A stretch of DNA of 64,000 bases from Roseovarius arcticus (GTDB lineage: Bacteria > Pseudomonadota > Alphaproteobacteria > Rhodobacterales > Rhodobacteraceae). Position numbers and translations under genes: made by a program. Location of the stretch: positions 1,426,001-1,490,000 of the forward strand of contig NZ_SZZN01000001.1 of the NCBI RefSeq assembly GCF_006125015.1, written 5' to 3'. The notes under the pieces are model-generated. The model saw only the letters and a list, made by a program, of their open reading frames with translations, was not told the origin of the DNA and searched no databases. Position 1 is the stretch's first letter, and each line of letters opens with the position of its first letter. Shown piece after piece: positions 38,391 through 47,383 of this stretch.

Positions 38391-39221
38391 CTATGATGCC
38401 TTCTTGGCCCGCGCCTTCTTTTTATCCCCGCCGTCCGCGTCTCTCAGGCTTTGCTTGAGCGCGCTCATGAGATCGACCACATTGTCGCCATGGCCTTCGC
38501 CCTCATCGTCCGCATGGACGCGCGGGGTCTTCTTATTCTTGATTTTAGCGTCAAGAAGCGCCTGCATCGCTTCGGCATACTTGTCGCGATAGGCGCTTGC
38601 GTCAAACGGCGCGCTTTTGCGGTTGATGAGCGAGGTCGCAACTTCGAGCAGGTCTTCGTCAACCTTCTCGTCTTCGATGTCGGTAAATATCTGGTCGGCC
38701 TCGCGTAGTTCATCCTCATAATGCAGCGTCTCCATTAGCAAACCGTCGCCGCAGGGTTTCACTGCGGCGAGGTATTCCTTGCCGCGCATCGTGACTTGTC
38801 CAAGACCGACTTTGCCTGCTTGGCGAAGCGCGTCGCGCACGACGCGGTACGCATCCTGAGCCAGATCATCTGACGCAGTTATGTAATAGGGCTTGTCGAA
38901 ATAGAGCGGCGAGATTTCGCAGGCATCGACGAATTGCACTAACTCAAAGGTCTTTTTCGTCTCCAGTTTGATCGCATCGATTTCGTCAGGGTCCAGCAGG
39001 ATGTACTCATCATCGTCCACCTCATAACCCTTGACGATATCGTCAGTTTTGACCGGGCCGATACCGGGGACCGATTTTTCATAGCGAATACGTTTGCCGG
39101 AAGGTTTGTGTATCTGCCGGAATGAAACACGCGCCCCGGATTTTGAGGCCGAGAAAATCTCGATAGGGATGGATACCAAAGACAAGCGAAGCTGGCCTTT
39201 CCAGAGTGCGCGAGGTGCCAT
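38391..39221 (-). CDS. ku: Non-homologous end joining protein Ku
   Basis: A 276-residue homodimeric DNA-end-binding protein that recruits LigD. The N-terminus MAPRALWKGQLRLSLVSIPI is canonical, so ATG 39221 (AAAAGGA upstream) is preferred to the open frame start at 39272. The core includes FRQIHKPSGKRIRYEK and the end is a Lys/Ala-rich tail (DGGDKKKARAKKAS) that helps bind DNA and LigD. It is the first gene of the ku-ligD pair. Confidence 0.95.
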   Translation of the reverse strand: MAPRALWKGQLRLSLVSIPIEIFSASKSGARVSFRQIHKPSGKRIRYEKSVPGIGPVKTDDIVKGYEVDDDEYILLDPDEIDAIKLETKKTFELVQFVDACEISPLYFDKPYYITASDDLAQDAYRVVRDALRQAGKVGLGQVTMRGKEYLAAVKPCGDGLLMETLHYEDELREADQIFTDIEDEKVDEDLLEVATSLINRKSAPFDASAYRDKYAEAMQALLDAKIKNKKTPRVHADDEGEGHGDNVVDLMSALKQSLRDADGGDKKKARAKKAS

Positions 39222-39391
39222 ATCGATCCTTTTGCTAAGGCCGCCGCCAGAAAAATCGGCGCCGCCTAACAATAGAAATGCATTTGACGCCGCGATTGTT
39301 CCACGGGCCCGGCCCGGAACCTATTCTCAAGCCTCAAGGTTATCGCAGCAGATTATTGAGACAGCATTTGCACCAAGTCAAAGGAAGCAGC

Positions 39392-39853
39392 GTGCGTTCC
39401 ACTTTCACGTCTTCTCGGTCTTCGCGTACCGTCAAACTCGTGCTGTCGATCGCCATTGTCGGTCTGCTCTCCGCCTGCAGGGTGCCGGATGACCCGGAAC
39501 TTACAACCGAAAAGGTGACGGACAGCGTTCTTAAGGTCGGGGTATTGACCAACGCAGTTGACCCGGTGGATGCCAAGGCACTCGCACTGGTAGCGGACAT
39601 GCTGCAGGCAGAGCTGCAATACGTCACGGGGGATCCTCACAGCCTGTTTGCTCAACTGGAGGCCGGGGAAATCCACATTATCGCAGGGCGCATCCCGTCT
39701 GATACGCCCTTTGCAACTGATGTTGCGCTGACCGACCCGCTGGGCAGCGTGACGCTGGTGGATGACACCCAAGACCGTGTTCTGGCTATTCGGAAAGGCG
39801 AAAACAGGTTCTTGGTCACCGTGAACCGCGCCATTCGGGAGTCGGCCAAATGA
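39392..39853 (+). CDS. Putative lipoprotein, solute-binding-like
   Basis: A 153-residue protein from GTG 39392 (AAAGGAAG upstream). The hydrophobic LVLSIAIVGLLSAC is a lipoprotein signal with the cysteine in a lipobox. The mature part (VLKVGVLTNAVDPVD, LFAQLEAGEIHIIAGRIPSD) resembles a single lobe of the SBP family 3 of amino acid binding proteins. It overlaps the cation transporter gene by four bases (ATGA), so the two are coupled. A metal-delivery or sensing role for the transporter is inference from this pairing. Confidence 0.7.
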   Translation: MRSTFTSSRSSRTVKLVLSIAIVGLLSACRVPDDPELTTEKVTDSVLKVGVLTNAVDPVDAKALALVADMLQAELQYVTGDPHSLFAQLEAGEIHIIAGRIPSDTPFATDVALTDPLGSVTLVDDTQDRVLAIRKGENRFLVTVNRAIRESAK

Positions 39854-40782
39854 CGCGCCACATTCCAGATGAGATCGACCGAAAACTACGCCGCGCTGCA
39901 ACGCTGGAATGGTGGTCGATCTTTTGGCTGCTGACCATCATCGCAGTGATGTATTTCGCAATGGGGTCAAGCCAAGCAATGAAGACGGCATGGATCGAGG
40001 ACACACTCAGTCTTCTGCCGCCCGTGCTATTCCTTCTGTCGCGAAAGTTTGAAAGCAAGTCCGCCACCGATAAATACCCATTTGGGTTTCACCGCGCTGG
40101 CTCGCTAGGGTTTTTTCTGGCCGCCGCCGCGCTGACTGCAATGGGGTGTTTCCTACTGTATGACTCCGCAAGGGCGCTGATCCTGCAAGAACATGCAACG
40201 ATCGGTAACGTCACGATCTTCGGTTGGGATGTTTGGCTGGGCTGGGTGATGGTCTCAGCGCTGTTTTATTCTGTCATTCCTCCGGTCATCCTCGGCCGCA
40301 TGAAAAAGCCGCTGGCCCAGGCGACGATGGACAAGATCCTCTATACTGATGCCGACATGAACGCGGCCGATTGGAAGACGGGGCTGGCGGGTGTTGCGGG
40401 AATCATCGGCATCGGTTTTGGCTTTTGGTGGGCCGATGCGGCAGCGGCGGGATTGATCTCCTTCGACGTCTTGCGGGACGGCTTGCGCAATCTGCGCATA
40501 TCCGTGGCTGAGCTGCTGGACGGTGCGCCGCGAAAGCTGGACTCAGCAGATATTCATCCGATAGTTGACACGCTCTCAGACAAGCTTCGCAAGCGATTTC
40601 CAGAGCATGACGTGCAGGTGCGCGAGACGGGGAGGTTTGTGCGCGCCAGTGTGGTATCGGCCAAGGGGGCCGAACTGGACGACCAAGAATTGCGCGCCCT
40701 TGCTCCTGAGGATCAATCTTGGCGGCTGATAGCGGTGAGCCGTCAGTTGCAGAGGCTGCCTGAAACTTCGGAACCAGACTAA
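39850..40782 (+). CDS. Cation diffusion facilitator family transporter
   Basis: A 310-residue CDF transporter with about five to six membrane helices and a C-terminal cytoplasmic domain (about residues 210-300). Metal-site-like acidic residues are visible in WIEDTLSLLP and in YTDADMNAADWKTG, and the loop FGFHRAGSLGFF is typical. CDF proteins export Zn2+, Fe2+, Mn2+ or similar ions against protons. The classical HxxxD site is not clear, so the ion is not assigned. It is coupled to the lipoprotein gene. Confidence 0.8.
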   Translation: MTRHIPDEIDRKLRRAATLEWWSIFWLLTIIAVMYFAMGSSQAMKTAWIEDTLSLLPPVLFLLSRKFESKSATDKYPFGFHRAGSLGFFLAAAALTAMGCFLLYDSARALILQEHATIGNVTIFGWDVWLGWVMVSALFYSVIPPVILGRMKKPLAQATMDKILYTDADMNAADWKTGLAGVAGIIGIGFGFWWADAAAAGLISFDVLRDGLRNLRISVAELLDGAPRKLDSADIHPIVDTLSDKLRKRFPEHDVQVRETGRFVRASVVSAKGAELDDQELRALAPEDQSWRLIAVSRQLQRLPETSEPD

Positions 40783-40865
40783 TCACAACGTCAGCCATGT
40801 CGCCACAATTGGCGATGCACATCAGTTCAGGACCGGTGGTGATCTGCCTGCGTTTCCGCCGTCCG

Positions 40866-42020
40866 TTACTTGATCGCGTCCAAAAGGTCTTCGATCAGCT
40901 GATATGTTGCGCGGACCCGGACGTCGTTCGGATAGTTGCGATTTGCGAGGACGACAATGCCAAGGTCCTGCGCGGGCAAGAGCGTCATGTATCCACCAAA
41001 GCCATTGGTCGATCCCGTCTTGTTCAGGATGACATCCTGCTGAGGCGGTAAGGGCGGCGTGATGGCGGTGGCGGGCTGGGGTGACAGAATGAAGTCGTAT
41101 CCGTTGCCAGCCTCCATCGTATCGCGATCGATTGGCCATGGATATTGCTCCCAGATCATGTCCTGCGTGTAGTAGGCTGTCTTGGCGCGTCCTTCCCGTG
41201 TCCTTTCAAGCGCGGTATAAAGCTCGGGGTCTGCCGCGCCGTGACCTAGTTCAAGGTCCAGCAGGCGCACCATGTCACGGGCCGTTGATTTCACGCCGTA
41301 GGCCTCGTCAGACAGCACGCCAGGATTAACGCGGATTGGGGCGTCGGTCTTGCGGTCGTAGCCGTAGGCATAGCGATCCATCGCGGTGCCCGGCACGGTG
41401 ACGTAGGTGCTGGTCAGGCCCATGGCGGGAAACAGGACCTTCTCTGCCGCCTCAGCGTAGGTCACGCCCATCGCATTTGCGGTAATGTATCCAAGAAGGC
41501 CGATACTGACGTTCGAGTAGCTGCGCGCGCCGGGCTGTGGCGGCTGCCAACCCGCCAGCCAGTCGATCAGAGCTGGCACATCCTGCACCTCATCCGGCAC
41601 CTGAAGCGGCAGACCTCCGGTCACATGGGCCGAGAGGTCGGCCAGAGTGATCCGGTCAAAGGCCGAGCCCCTCAGCTCCGGCAGGCTGTACGACACGGCC
41701 GCATCAAGATCAATCTGGCCACGCTGTTCGGCCAGTGCCGCAAGACTTGCGCTAAAGATCTTGCTGATCGATCCAAGCTCAAAGATCGTCTCCGGGGACG
41801 CCGCCACTTTGCCATCCCGCGAGGCCAGCCCGGTCGCGTAGAAATGCTGTTCGCCGCGGAAGGTGATACCAACCACCAGCCCCGGAATATCGTGTTTAGC
41901 GATCACGGGCGCAAAATTGTCACGTGCGATTGCTGCAACCTGATCTTCGGTGATGCTCTGTGCGGCAAGCGCATGCGGGAGCGACAGGAGCGCGGCCGCT
42001 GCAAGGGTGAAGTTGTACAT
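40866..42020 (-). CDS. Class C (AmpC-type) beta-lactamase
   Basis: A 384-residue periplasmic serine hydrolase. A signal peptide (LAAAALLSLPHALAAQ) is followed by the three active-site motifs Ser84-x-x-Lys87 (SISK), Tyr168-Ser-Asn170 (YSN) and Lys334-Thr-Gly336 (KTG), in the AmpC spacing. ATG 42020 with GAGGCAG upstream is chosen over an earlier frame start. No AmpR regulator is adjacent. Similarity to D-aminopeptidases/esterases of the same fold cannot be excluded, but all three motifs fit a beta-lactamase. Confidence 0.9.
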   Translation of the reverse strand: MYNFTLAAAALLSLPHALAAQSITEDQVAAIARDNFAPVIAKHDIPGLVVGITFRGEQHFYATGLASRDGKVAASPETIFELGSISKIFSASLAALAEQRGQIDLDAAVSYSLPELRGSAFDRITLADLSAHVTGGLPLQVPDEVQDVPALIDWLAGWQPPQPGARSYSNVSIGLLGYITANAMGVTYAEAAEKVLFPAMGLTSTYVTVPGTAMDRYAYGYDRKTDAPIRVNPGVLSDEAYGVKSTARDMVRLLDLELGHGAADPELYTALERTREGRAKTAYYTQDMIWEQYPWPIDRDTMEAGNGYDFILSPQPATAITPPLPPQQDVILNKTGSTNGFGGYMTLLPAQDLGIVVLANRNYPNDVRVRATYQLIEDLLDAIK

Positions 42021-42389
42021 ATCTGCCTCAGTCTTGTTCGTGTTTTTGTGGTTTCGCGGATTTATAACCGAACCAGTCAACGCGCGAACAAGAAATCAAG
42101 CTACACCGTGACCGCGCGACAAGACGCTCATGGTGGAGATGACAACCCGTCCCTTGGCGCGGCGATGTCAGTTTCTCCGTTGCAAAGTGCAGCCGCGCGA
42201 GACCAGCTAGTTCCGGCCCCCGTATGAGAGCCACCCTGTGCACCGGGGAAACGTTCGCCGCCCAGAAACTGGTCGGTGACGAGGCAGCGCGGACGAGCCG
42301 GGCACCAGATTGGTGCCCGCCATCAGAGAAGTGCAGCGCCTTTTAGTCGCTAAAGGCAAACAGTTCTAATCGCCTGCCCTTATGCTGTC
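42021..42389. other. Non-coding stretch between the beta-lactamase and methyltransferase genes
   Basis: No gene is recognised. A short imperfect hairpin GCCTTTTAG/CTAAAGGC near 42330-42358 may end the methyltransferase transcript. Confidence 0.4.
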
Positions 42390-43439
42390 TCACATTGCTT
42401 CAAGCACCATGTTCAAGGGCGTCGTGGCAACTCGTTTGACCCGATCAAAGCCGCCGGATTTGATTACCTCGGCCACCCGCTTCTCGCCAGCTTGGGCGCC
42501 GAGCGCGAGGCCAGTCTCCTGTGCCAGTGACGTCGGGACGCAAATCATCGTCGATGCCGCATAGTAGATGCGCCCGATAGGGTTGAGGTTATCCTCCAGC
42601 GCGTCGCCGGCTGCGGGCTCGACGACCATCCACGACCCGCCGGGTTTCAGCGCCTTGCGGACATGCGCCGCCGCCGCCGCAGGATCGCCCATGTCGTGCA
42701 GGCAATCGAAGCAGGTGACGAGATCGTAATTCTCGCCTGGAAAGTCCTGCGCTCGGCCCACTTCGAACCGCACGTTTTTCACGCCATGCGCCTTTGCGTG
42801 CGCCGTCGCCGCGGCGATAGAGCCGGAGTGGAAATCGTAACCGACGAAATCAGACGCCGGAAACGCCTGCGCCATGACAATCGTCGAAAGGCCGTGACCA
42901 CACCCCACATCCGCGACCTTTGCGCCGGCGTTGAGCTTGTCCACGGCGCCATCCAGCGCCGGCAGCCATTCCTGCACCAGCGCATTGATATAACCGGGAC
43001 GAAACAGCCGCGCGACCGCACAGAACAGGCATCCGGCCTGATCGCCCCACGCGACGCCCTTACCGGTCTTGAATGCCAACTGGACCTTGGTCTTGTTCTC
43101 GATCATCGCCCCGGCGGTGTCGAAGGCACCGATTAGGTTCACAGGGCTGTCTGGCTCGGCGAACACCATCGCTTGTTCGGGATTCAGCGAAAACCTCCCG
43201 TCTTCGACGGTGACATATTTCGATGCCGCCTGCGCCGAGAGCCACTCGCGCACATATCGCGGTGCGCAGCCTGTTGCTGCAGCCAAATCCTCGGCCGACG
43301 TCGGTCCGGTGTCGCGGAGTGCCCGGTATAGCCCCAGCGCGTCACCGATCAACACCAGCGGGATGCTTACGGCGCCGCCGATGTCCCCCAACACGCGGCC
43401 AACAAATTCATTGAGTTTTGCTTCATCAACCTTGGTCAT
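42390..43439 (-). CDS. SAM-dependent methyltransferase with N-terminal winged-helix domain
   Basis: A 349-residue class I methyltransferase. Residues about 20-80 are a winged helix (TGCAPRYVREWLSAQAAS) as in small-molecule O-methyltransferase-like proteins. Motif I is KVADVGCGHGLSTIVMA and motif IV is YDLVTCFDCLHDMGD. ATG 43439 follows GGGAG; the frame extends further without support. No substrate can be named. It stands upstream of the hydrolase-LuxR gene on the same strand, but 150 bases apart. Confidence 0.85.
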   Translation of the reverse strand: MTKVDEAKLNEFVGRVLGDIGGAVSIPLVLIGDALGLYRALRDTGPTSAEDLAAATGCAPRYVREWLSAQAASKYVTVEDGRFSLNPEQAMVFAEPDSPVNLIGAFDTAGAMIENKTKVQLAFKTGKGVAWGDQAGCLFCAVARLFRPGYINALVQEWLPALDGAVDKLNAGAKVADVGCGHGLSTIVMAQAFPASDFVGYDFHSGSIAAATAHAKAHGVKNVRFEVGRAQDFPGENYDLVTCFDCLHDMGDPAAAAAHVRKALKPGGSWMVVEPAAGDALEDNLNPIGRIYYAASTMICVPTSLAQETGLALGAQAGEKRVAEVIKSGGFDRVKRVATTPLNMVLEAM

Positions 43440-43592
43440 CACCTTTCTCCCATCATGTGGCAGCACCTCGCCGCCCTGATCGAAGGATGAGTGCTGTTCA
43501 GGTGCAGCGCATGGGGCATTCGTCCCGGTAGCCGCTGAAATAGTGATGTGGACGTAGGCCAAACGACCCGGGGGATCGCTTTTTCGCGGCGA

Positions 43593-44651
43593 TCAGTGCT
43601 CCAGCGCCATCACGATTGCCTGTGCCCGGCTTTCTACGCCGAGTTTGTCTAAGATAGTCGAAAGCTGGTTTCTGACGGTCTTTTCGCTTTTTCCCAACTG
43701 TTCCGCAATCCTGCGGTTGTTCAGCCCTTTGGCGACCAACTCCATAACTGCGGCCTCGGCGGGGGTCAGGGCAGCCCTCTGCAAAGAGCGAGACGTTGCG
43801 GGAGCGTCCTGTTGCAGGAAGGCCGAGATCTCACGGTGGAACACCGCCCAAGCGGGTTCATCCGGCAGCAGCGCGTGGTTCCTGCTTTCGAGGGGAACGA
43901 AGCGAGCGCCCGGAATGGCAGCGGCGAGCTTGCAGCCTTCCTCGAATGGGACCCGCATGTCGCCTCGGGAATGTAGGATCAATGTGGGCACGCTGATATG
44001 TGATGCCAGATCGAGAACGTCGATGCCCTGCATTTCCCGTAGTAGTTCCGCAGCCACCTTGGGGCTTGCAGTCATGCGCTCCAGATCGCCCCACCACCGG
44101 TGCTGGTCATCGGTGCCATCCGGAATGAAAAGATTGGTGAAGAATTGGCAGAAAGCTGGATTCTCGCGGCCCCAACCGATGCGCACAAAGTTGACCAGTG
44201 TTTCGGCTTCCAGCCGATCGACATCTGTTTGGGCCCGGGTCCGCCGACCTTGCCCGTAGCTGTTGACTAAAACGAGATGCGACACGCGCTCGGGATGGGC
44301 CAAGGCGAAGCGAATGGCGATCGAGCCACCCTGCGACAGCCCCAGCAGGACGAAACGCGGCGCGGTTATCGTCGCGGCAACCGCTTCGAAATCGGTCTGC
44401 CAAGCTTCAAGCGACAGGTCAGCGATAAACCGATCCGACAAACCGCAGCCGCGTGGATCATAGCGCACGTAGCAGTTTTGCGCCGAAAAGGCTTCGAGCC
44501 AAGGCCTCCAAACCGGGCTTTCGAGGTCGTATTGGCAGTGGCTCAGCCAATGCGCGGCACGCAAAATGACAGGGCCTTCGCCGCACGTTGCAACCGCGAT
44601 ACGTGTGTCGTCGGCGGATTTGCAGAAGCGTATGTTTTGGCGCAGTGTCAT
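43593..44651 (-). CDS. Alpha/beta hydrolase fused to a LuxR-type DNA-binding domain
   Basis: A 352-residue protein. Residues about 25-280 are an alpha/beta hydrolase with nucleophile elbow LLGLSQGGSIA, acid in SRGDMRVPF and histidine in SRNHALL. Residues about 290-350 are a LuxR/GerE helix-turn-helix (LTPAEAAVMELVAKGLNNRRIAEQLGKSEKTVRNQ). This is a one-component regulator design: the hydrolase core may bind or cut a ligand and the C-terminus binds DNA. The catalytic triad is intact, so enzymatic activity is possible. ATG 44651 is chosen; ATG 44678 is an alternative. Confidence 0.88.
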   Translation of the reverse strand: MTLRQNIRFCKSADDTRIAVATCGEGPVILRAAHWLSHCQYDLESPVWRPWLEAFSAQNCYVRYDPRGCGLSDRFIADLSLEAWQTDFEAVAATITAPRFVLLGLSQGGSIAIRFALAHPERVSHLVLVNSYGQGRRTRAQTDVDRLEAETLVNFVRIGWGRENPAFCQFFTNLFIPDGTDDQHRWWGDLERMTASPKVAAELLREMQGIDVLDLASHISVPTLILHSRGDMRVPFEEGCKLAAAIPGARFVPLESRNHALLPDEPAWAVFHREISAFLQQDAPATSRSLQRAALTPAEAAVMELVAKGLNNRRIAEQLGKSEKTVRNQLSTILDKLGVESRAQAIVMALEH

Positions 44652-44678
44652 GGTGGAAATATATCCCAGAATACGCAT

Positions 44679-45130
44679 TCAGCATAGATACCGCATCTTG
44701 GGGCGGCCTTGTGTCATTGGTCTGATGCGACTGGCGCAAACGGCCAGCATGCGTGAGGCCCGTGGATATTTGGATCGGTGGCGGCGATGGCAAGAATGTC
44801 GACTGCTTCAGCAGCCCGTTTAGGGTAGTTCGGTCACCTGAGCGCTGAAAACGAGACCCGGGTTTTCCCGTCAAACCACCCTTGGCCCAGCGCGCCGTGG
44901 CGGTTCTAAGCCGAGCGACGCAGGCGGGGTCGATAAGGCCCAAAGGCTGGGCAAAAGCTGACGTGTTCGCAGACTGTAACGCCTATGCCAGTTGGCCGGC
45001 GGAACATTCCGGTGCTTCGATGGTTGTCTGCGAAAGAGGGTCGTAACCTGTCGATGCGGCGCCTGTTACCATCACTCACAATTTTGTCTCTCAAAGGTCT
45101 CTTAAATGGACCAAACAGAAAGCCTAAGAA
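44679..45130. other. Non-coding stretch
   Basis: No gene is recognised on either strand. The part around 44940-45050 has the look of roseobacter intergenic repeat sequence. Confidence 0.4.
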
Positions 45131-45535
45131 ATGATTAACCGAATTGTCATCGCTCTTGCCCCGCTGCTGCTAACTGTTGCCTGCGCAACGACGGGCCCGG
45201 CAGTTACCGGCGGGGCCCAGCCGGGCACCGATGTGGTTATCGATATGCAACCGATCCTTCGTTTTTCACCGACGCCGCAGTCTGTTTCAGTCGGCGATAC
45301 CGTCGAATTTCGCAATGTGTCAGCATTTGTGCATACAGTATCGACCCGCCCAGCAAATGCCGAAGAAACGGCGGTAACACAGATCCCTGCCGGAGCGGAA
45401 AGTTTCGATTCAGGTGATATTCCGGCAGGTGGAGTTTACCAGCACACCTTTACCGTGCCGGGCACATACAAATACTTCTGTGATCCCCACCATGGGGCCG
45501 GAATGGTTGGGACGATTATCGTAACTCCTAGCTAA
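45131..45535 (+). CDS. Small blue-copper (plastocyanin-like) lipoprotein
   Basis: A 134-residue cupredoxin. A lipoprotein signal (APLLLTVAC) precedes a beta-barrel whose type 1 copper ligands are visible as His68 (FVHTVS), Cys117, His120 and Met125 (YFCDPHHGAGM). It is an electron carrier or copper protein tethered in the periplasm. It lies upstream of the PaoABC-type genes on the same strand, about 340 bases away; an electron-transfer link with them is only a guess. Confidence 0.88.
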   Translation: MINRIVIALAPLLLTVACATTGPAVTGGAQPGTDVVIDMQPILRFSPTPQSVSVGDTVEFRNVSAFVHTVSTRPANAEETAVTQIPAGAESFDSGDIPAGGVYQHTFTVPGTYKYFCDPHHGAGMVGTIIVTPS

Positions 45536-45878
45536 ACGGGTGATCTCATTGCAGCCAGACGCGTTTTTATCATTGCGGGTGGTATCGGCGCAGCATTTTC
45601 CAAGAACAGAGGCCCGCAGAACGGGCAACAGGAACAGTTAGGGGGTTCGGGGCTGACGCAGGACTTTTGCAACTCGGCCTACGCCTCTGGCAACTGGGAT
45701 CGCCGCGAGCATTTCCATATTCGCATTCTAAGCTGTTTTCACACCACCCGGAGTTACGAGGACGCCGCCGCGTTGCTTTGCAAAGGGAACCTTGCCGGGC
45801 CCTCGCGCATTTCAGTCGGGGGGCTGCTGGCTCTCGCGATATAACGAGGGCCCCGCAACGGGCGGAATGGGAGCAGCT
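45536..45878. other. Non-coding leader before the paoA-like gene
   Basis: No gene is recognised. It presumably holds the promoter of the three-gene molybdoenzyme operon. Confidence 0.4.
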
Positions 45879-46400
45879 ATGAAAACCGACCTGACGATCA
45901 ACGGTAAAGCGCATGCGTTGGAGGCGGATACCCGCGTCACGCTACTGGACGCGCTGCGCAATCATCTCGGTCTGACCGGGTCCAAAAAGGGTTGCGATCA
46001 CGGCCAATGCGGGGCCTGCACCGTTCTGGTGAATGGACGGCGGATAAACTCCTGCCTCACGCTGGCCTGCATGCACGATGGCGATGAGATTACCACGATC
46101 GAAGGGCTGGGTACGCCCGATGCGCTGTCGGCGATGCAGGCGGCTTTCGTTTCTCATGACGGTTTCCAGTGTGGTTATTGCACACCGGGGCAAATTTGCT
46201 CGGCCACAGCGATGCTGGCCGAGGTGCACGATGGCTGGCCCAGCCACGTCACCGATGACATCACCGCCCATGCGGAACTGACCGATCCCGAAATCGCAGA
46301 GCGGATGAGCGGCAACCTCTGCCGCTGTTCGGCCTATCCCAACATCGTGGATGCGATCCGCGAGGTTGCCAACAACGCAACCAAGGAGGCCGCGGAATGA
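45879..46400 (+). CDS. Molybdenum aldehyde oxidoreductase, [2Fe-2S] subunit (PaoA-like)
   Basis: A 173-residue subunit of the xanthine oxidase family. The plant-ferredoxin-type cluster is bound by Cys39, Cys44, Cys47 and Cys59, and the second cluster by Cys98, Cys101, Cys148 and Cys150 ([16 protein letters not shown]). ATG 45879 with GGGAGCAG upstream starts directly with [13 protein letters not shown]. coli PaoA has a Tat signal before this point; none is seen here, so the enzyme is probably cytoplasmic. It overlaps the next gene by four bases. Confidence 0.92.
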   Translation: MKTDLTINGKAHALEADTRVTLLDALRNHLGLTGSKKGCDHGQCGACTVLVNGRRINSCLTLACMHDGDEITTIEGLGTPDALSAMQAAFVSHDGFQCGYCTPGQICSATAMLAEVHDGWPSHVTDDITAHAELTDPEIAERMSGNLCRCSAYPNIVDAIREVANNATKEAAE

Positions 46401-47383
46401 AACCTTTTGAGTATATCCGCGCAAGCACGCCCGAGGCCGCCGCAAAGCGTGCAGGGCAGGGGGCCTGCATCATTGCTGGTGGCACCAACCTGCTGGATTT
46501 GATGAAGCTGGAGGTAATGACGCCCGCTGCGCTGACCGACATCAACCGACTGGACCTCAAGACGATTGATGAAACCAGTGGGGGTGGCCTGCGGATCGGG
46601 GCATTGGTCACCAATAGCGATCTTGCCGCCGACGCTCATGTACGTCGCGATTGGCCGGTTCTTGCCAAAGCACTTCTGGCCGGCGCCAGTGGCCAGTTGC
46701 GCAACAAAGCGACCACCGGGGGCAACCTGCTACAACGCACCCGGTGCTACTACTTCACCGATACGGCCATGCCTTGCAATAAACGTGACCCCGGCAGCGG
46801 TTGCGGCGCAATGGAGGGCCATAACCGCATCCACGCGATCCTCGGCGGCAGCGAACATTGTATCGCTACGCATCCCAGCGACATGGCTGTGGCCATGATG
46901 GCGTTGGAGGCACAGGTCGAGATCATGGGTGCCGGCGGCGCAAAGCGCGACGTGGAGTTGGCAGAGTTTTACCGGCTACCTGGCGACACGCCGCATATTG
47001 AGACGATCCTTGAGCAGGGCGATCTGATTACCGCCGTCACCCTTCCCAAACCAATCGCATCACGCCAGATCTATCGCAAGGTACGGGACCGCGCGTCCTA
47101 CGCCTTTGCACTTGTCTCGGTGGCGGCGATCGTCCGCGTAGAGGAAGGCCGCATTGCCCATGCGGCGCTGGCGTTCGGCGGGCTCGCGCCAAAGCCATGG
47201 CGCGACATAGCGGTTGAGGAGGCGTTGGTGGGGCAGAAACCCACAGAGGCGCTGTTCGCTCGGTCGGCCGATATTCTGCTGGACGGCGCTCAGGGCCACG
47301 GCAGCAACGATTTCAAAATCCCTCTCGCACGGCGCACGCTCATGGCGGTGTTGGTCGAAGCAACGAAAGGCACGTCCCAATGA
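46397..47383 (+). CDS. Molybdenum aldehyde oxidoreductase, FAD subunit (PaoB-like)
   Basis: A 328-residue FAD-binding subunit. The FAD signature is [15 protein letters not shown] and [15 protein letters not shown]. Cys117, Cys127, Cys136 and Cys155 ([25 protein letters not shown]) match the extra [4Fe-4S] cluster described for PaoB, which other xanthine oxidase relatives lack. It is coupled to both neighbours by four-base overlaps. Confidence 0.92.
   Translation: MKPFEYIRASTPEAAAKRAGQGACIIAGGTNLLDLMKLEVMTPAALTDINRLDLKTIDETSGGGLRIGALVTNSDLAADAHVRRDWPVLAKALLAGASGQLRNKATTGGNLLQRTRCYYFTDTAMPCNKRDPGSGCGAMEGHNRIHAILGGSEHCIATHPSDMAVAMMALEAQVEIMGAGGAKRDVELAEFYRLPGDTPHIETILEQGDLITAVTLPKPIASRQIYRKVRDRASYAFALVSVAAIVRVEEGRIAHAALAFGGLAPKPWRDIAVEEALVGQKPTEALFARSADILLDGAQGHGSNDFKIPLARRTLMAVLVEATKGTSQ

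Noticed and set aside
37593..38396. 267-codon open frame opposite ligD
   Set aside because: Fully within the phosphoesterase and ligase domains of ligD on the other strand; composition typical of a shadow frame.
42330..42358. Imperfect hairpin GCCTTTTAG/CTAAAGGC as a terminator
   Set aside because: The stem has a bulge and no T-run follows on the minus strand, so it is not called a terminator.
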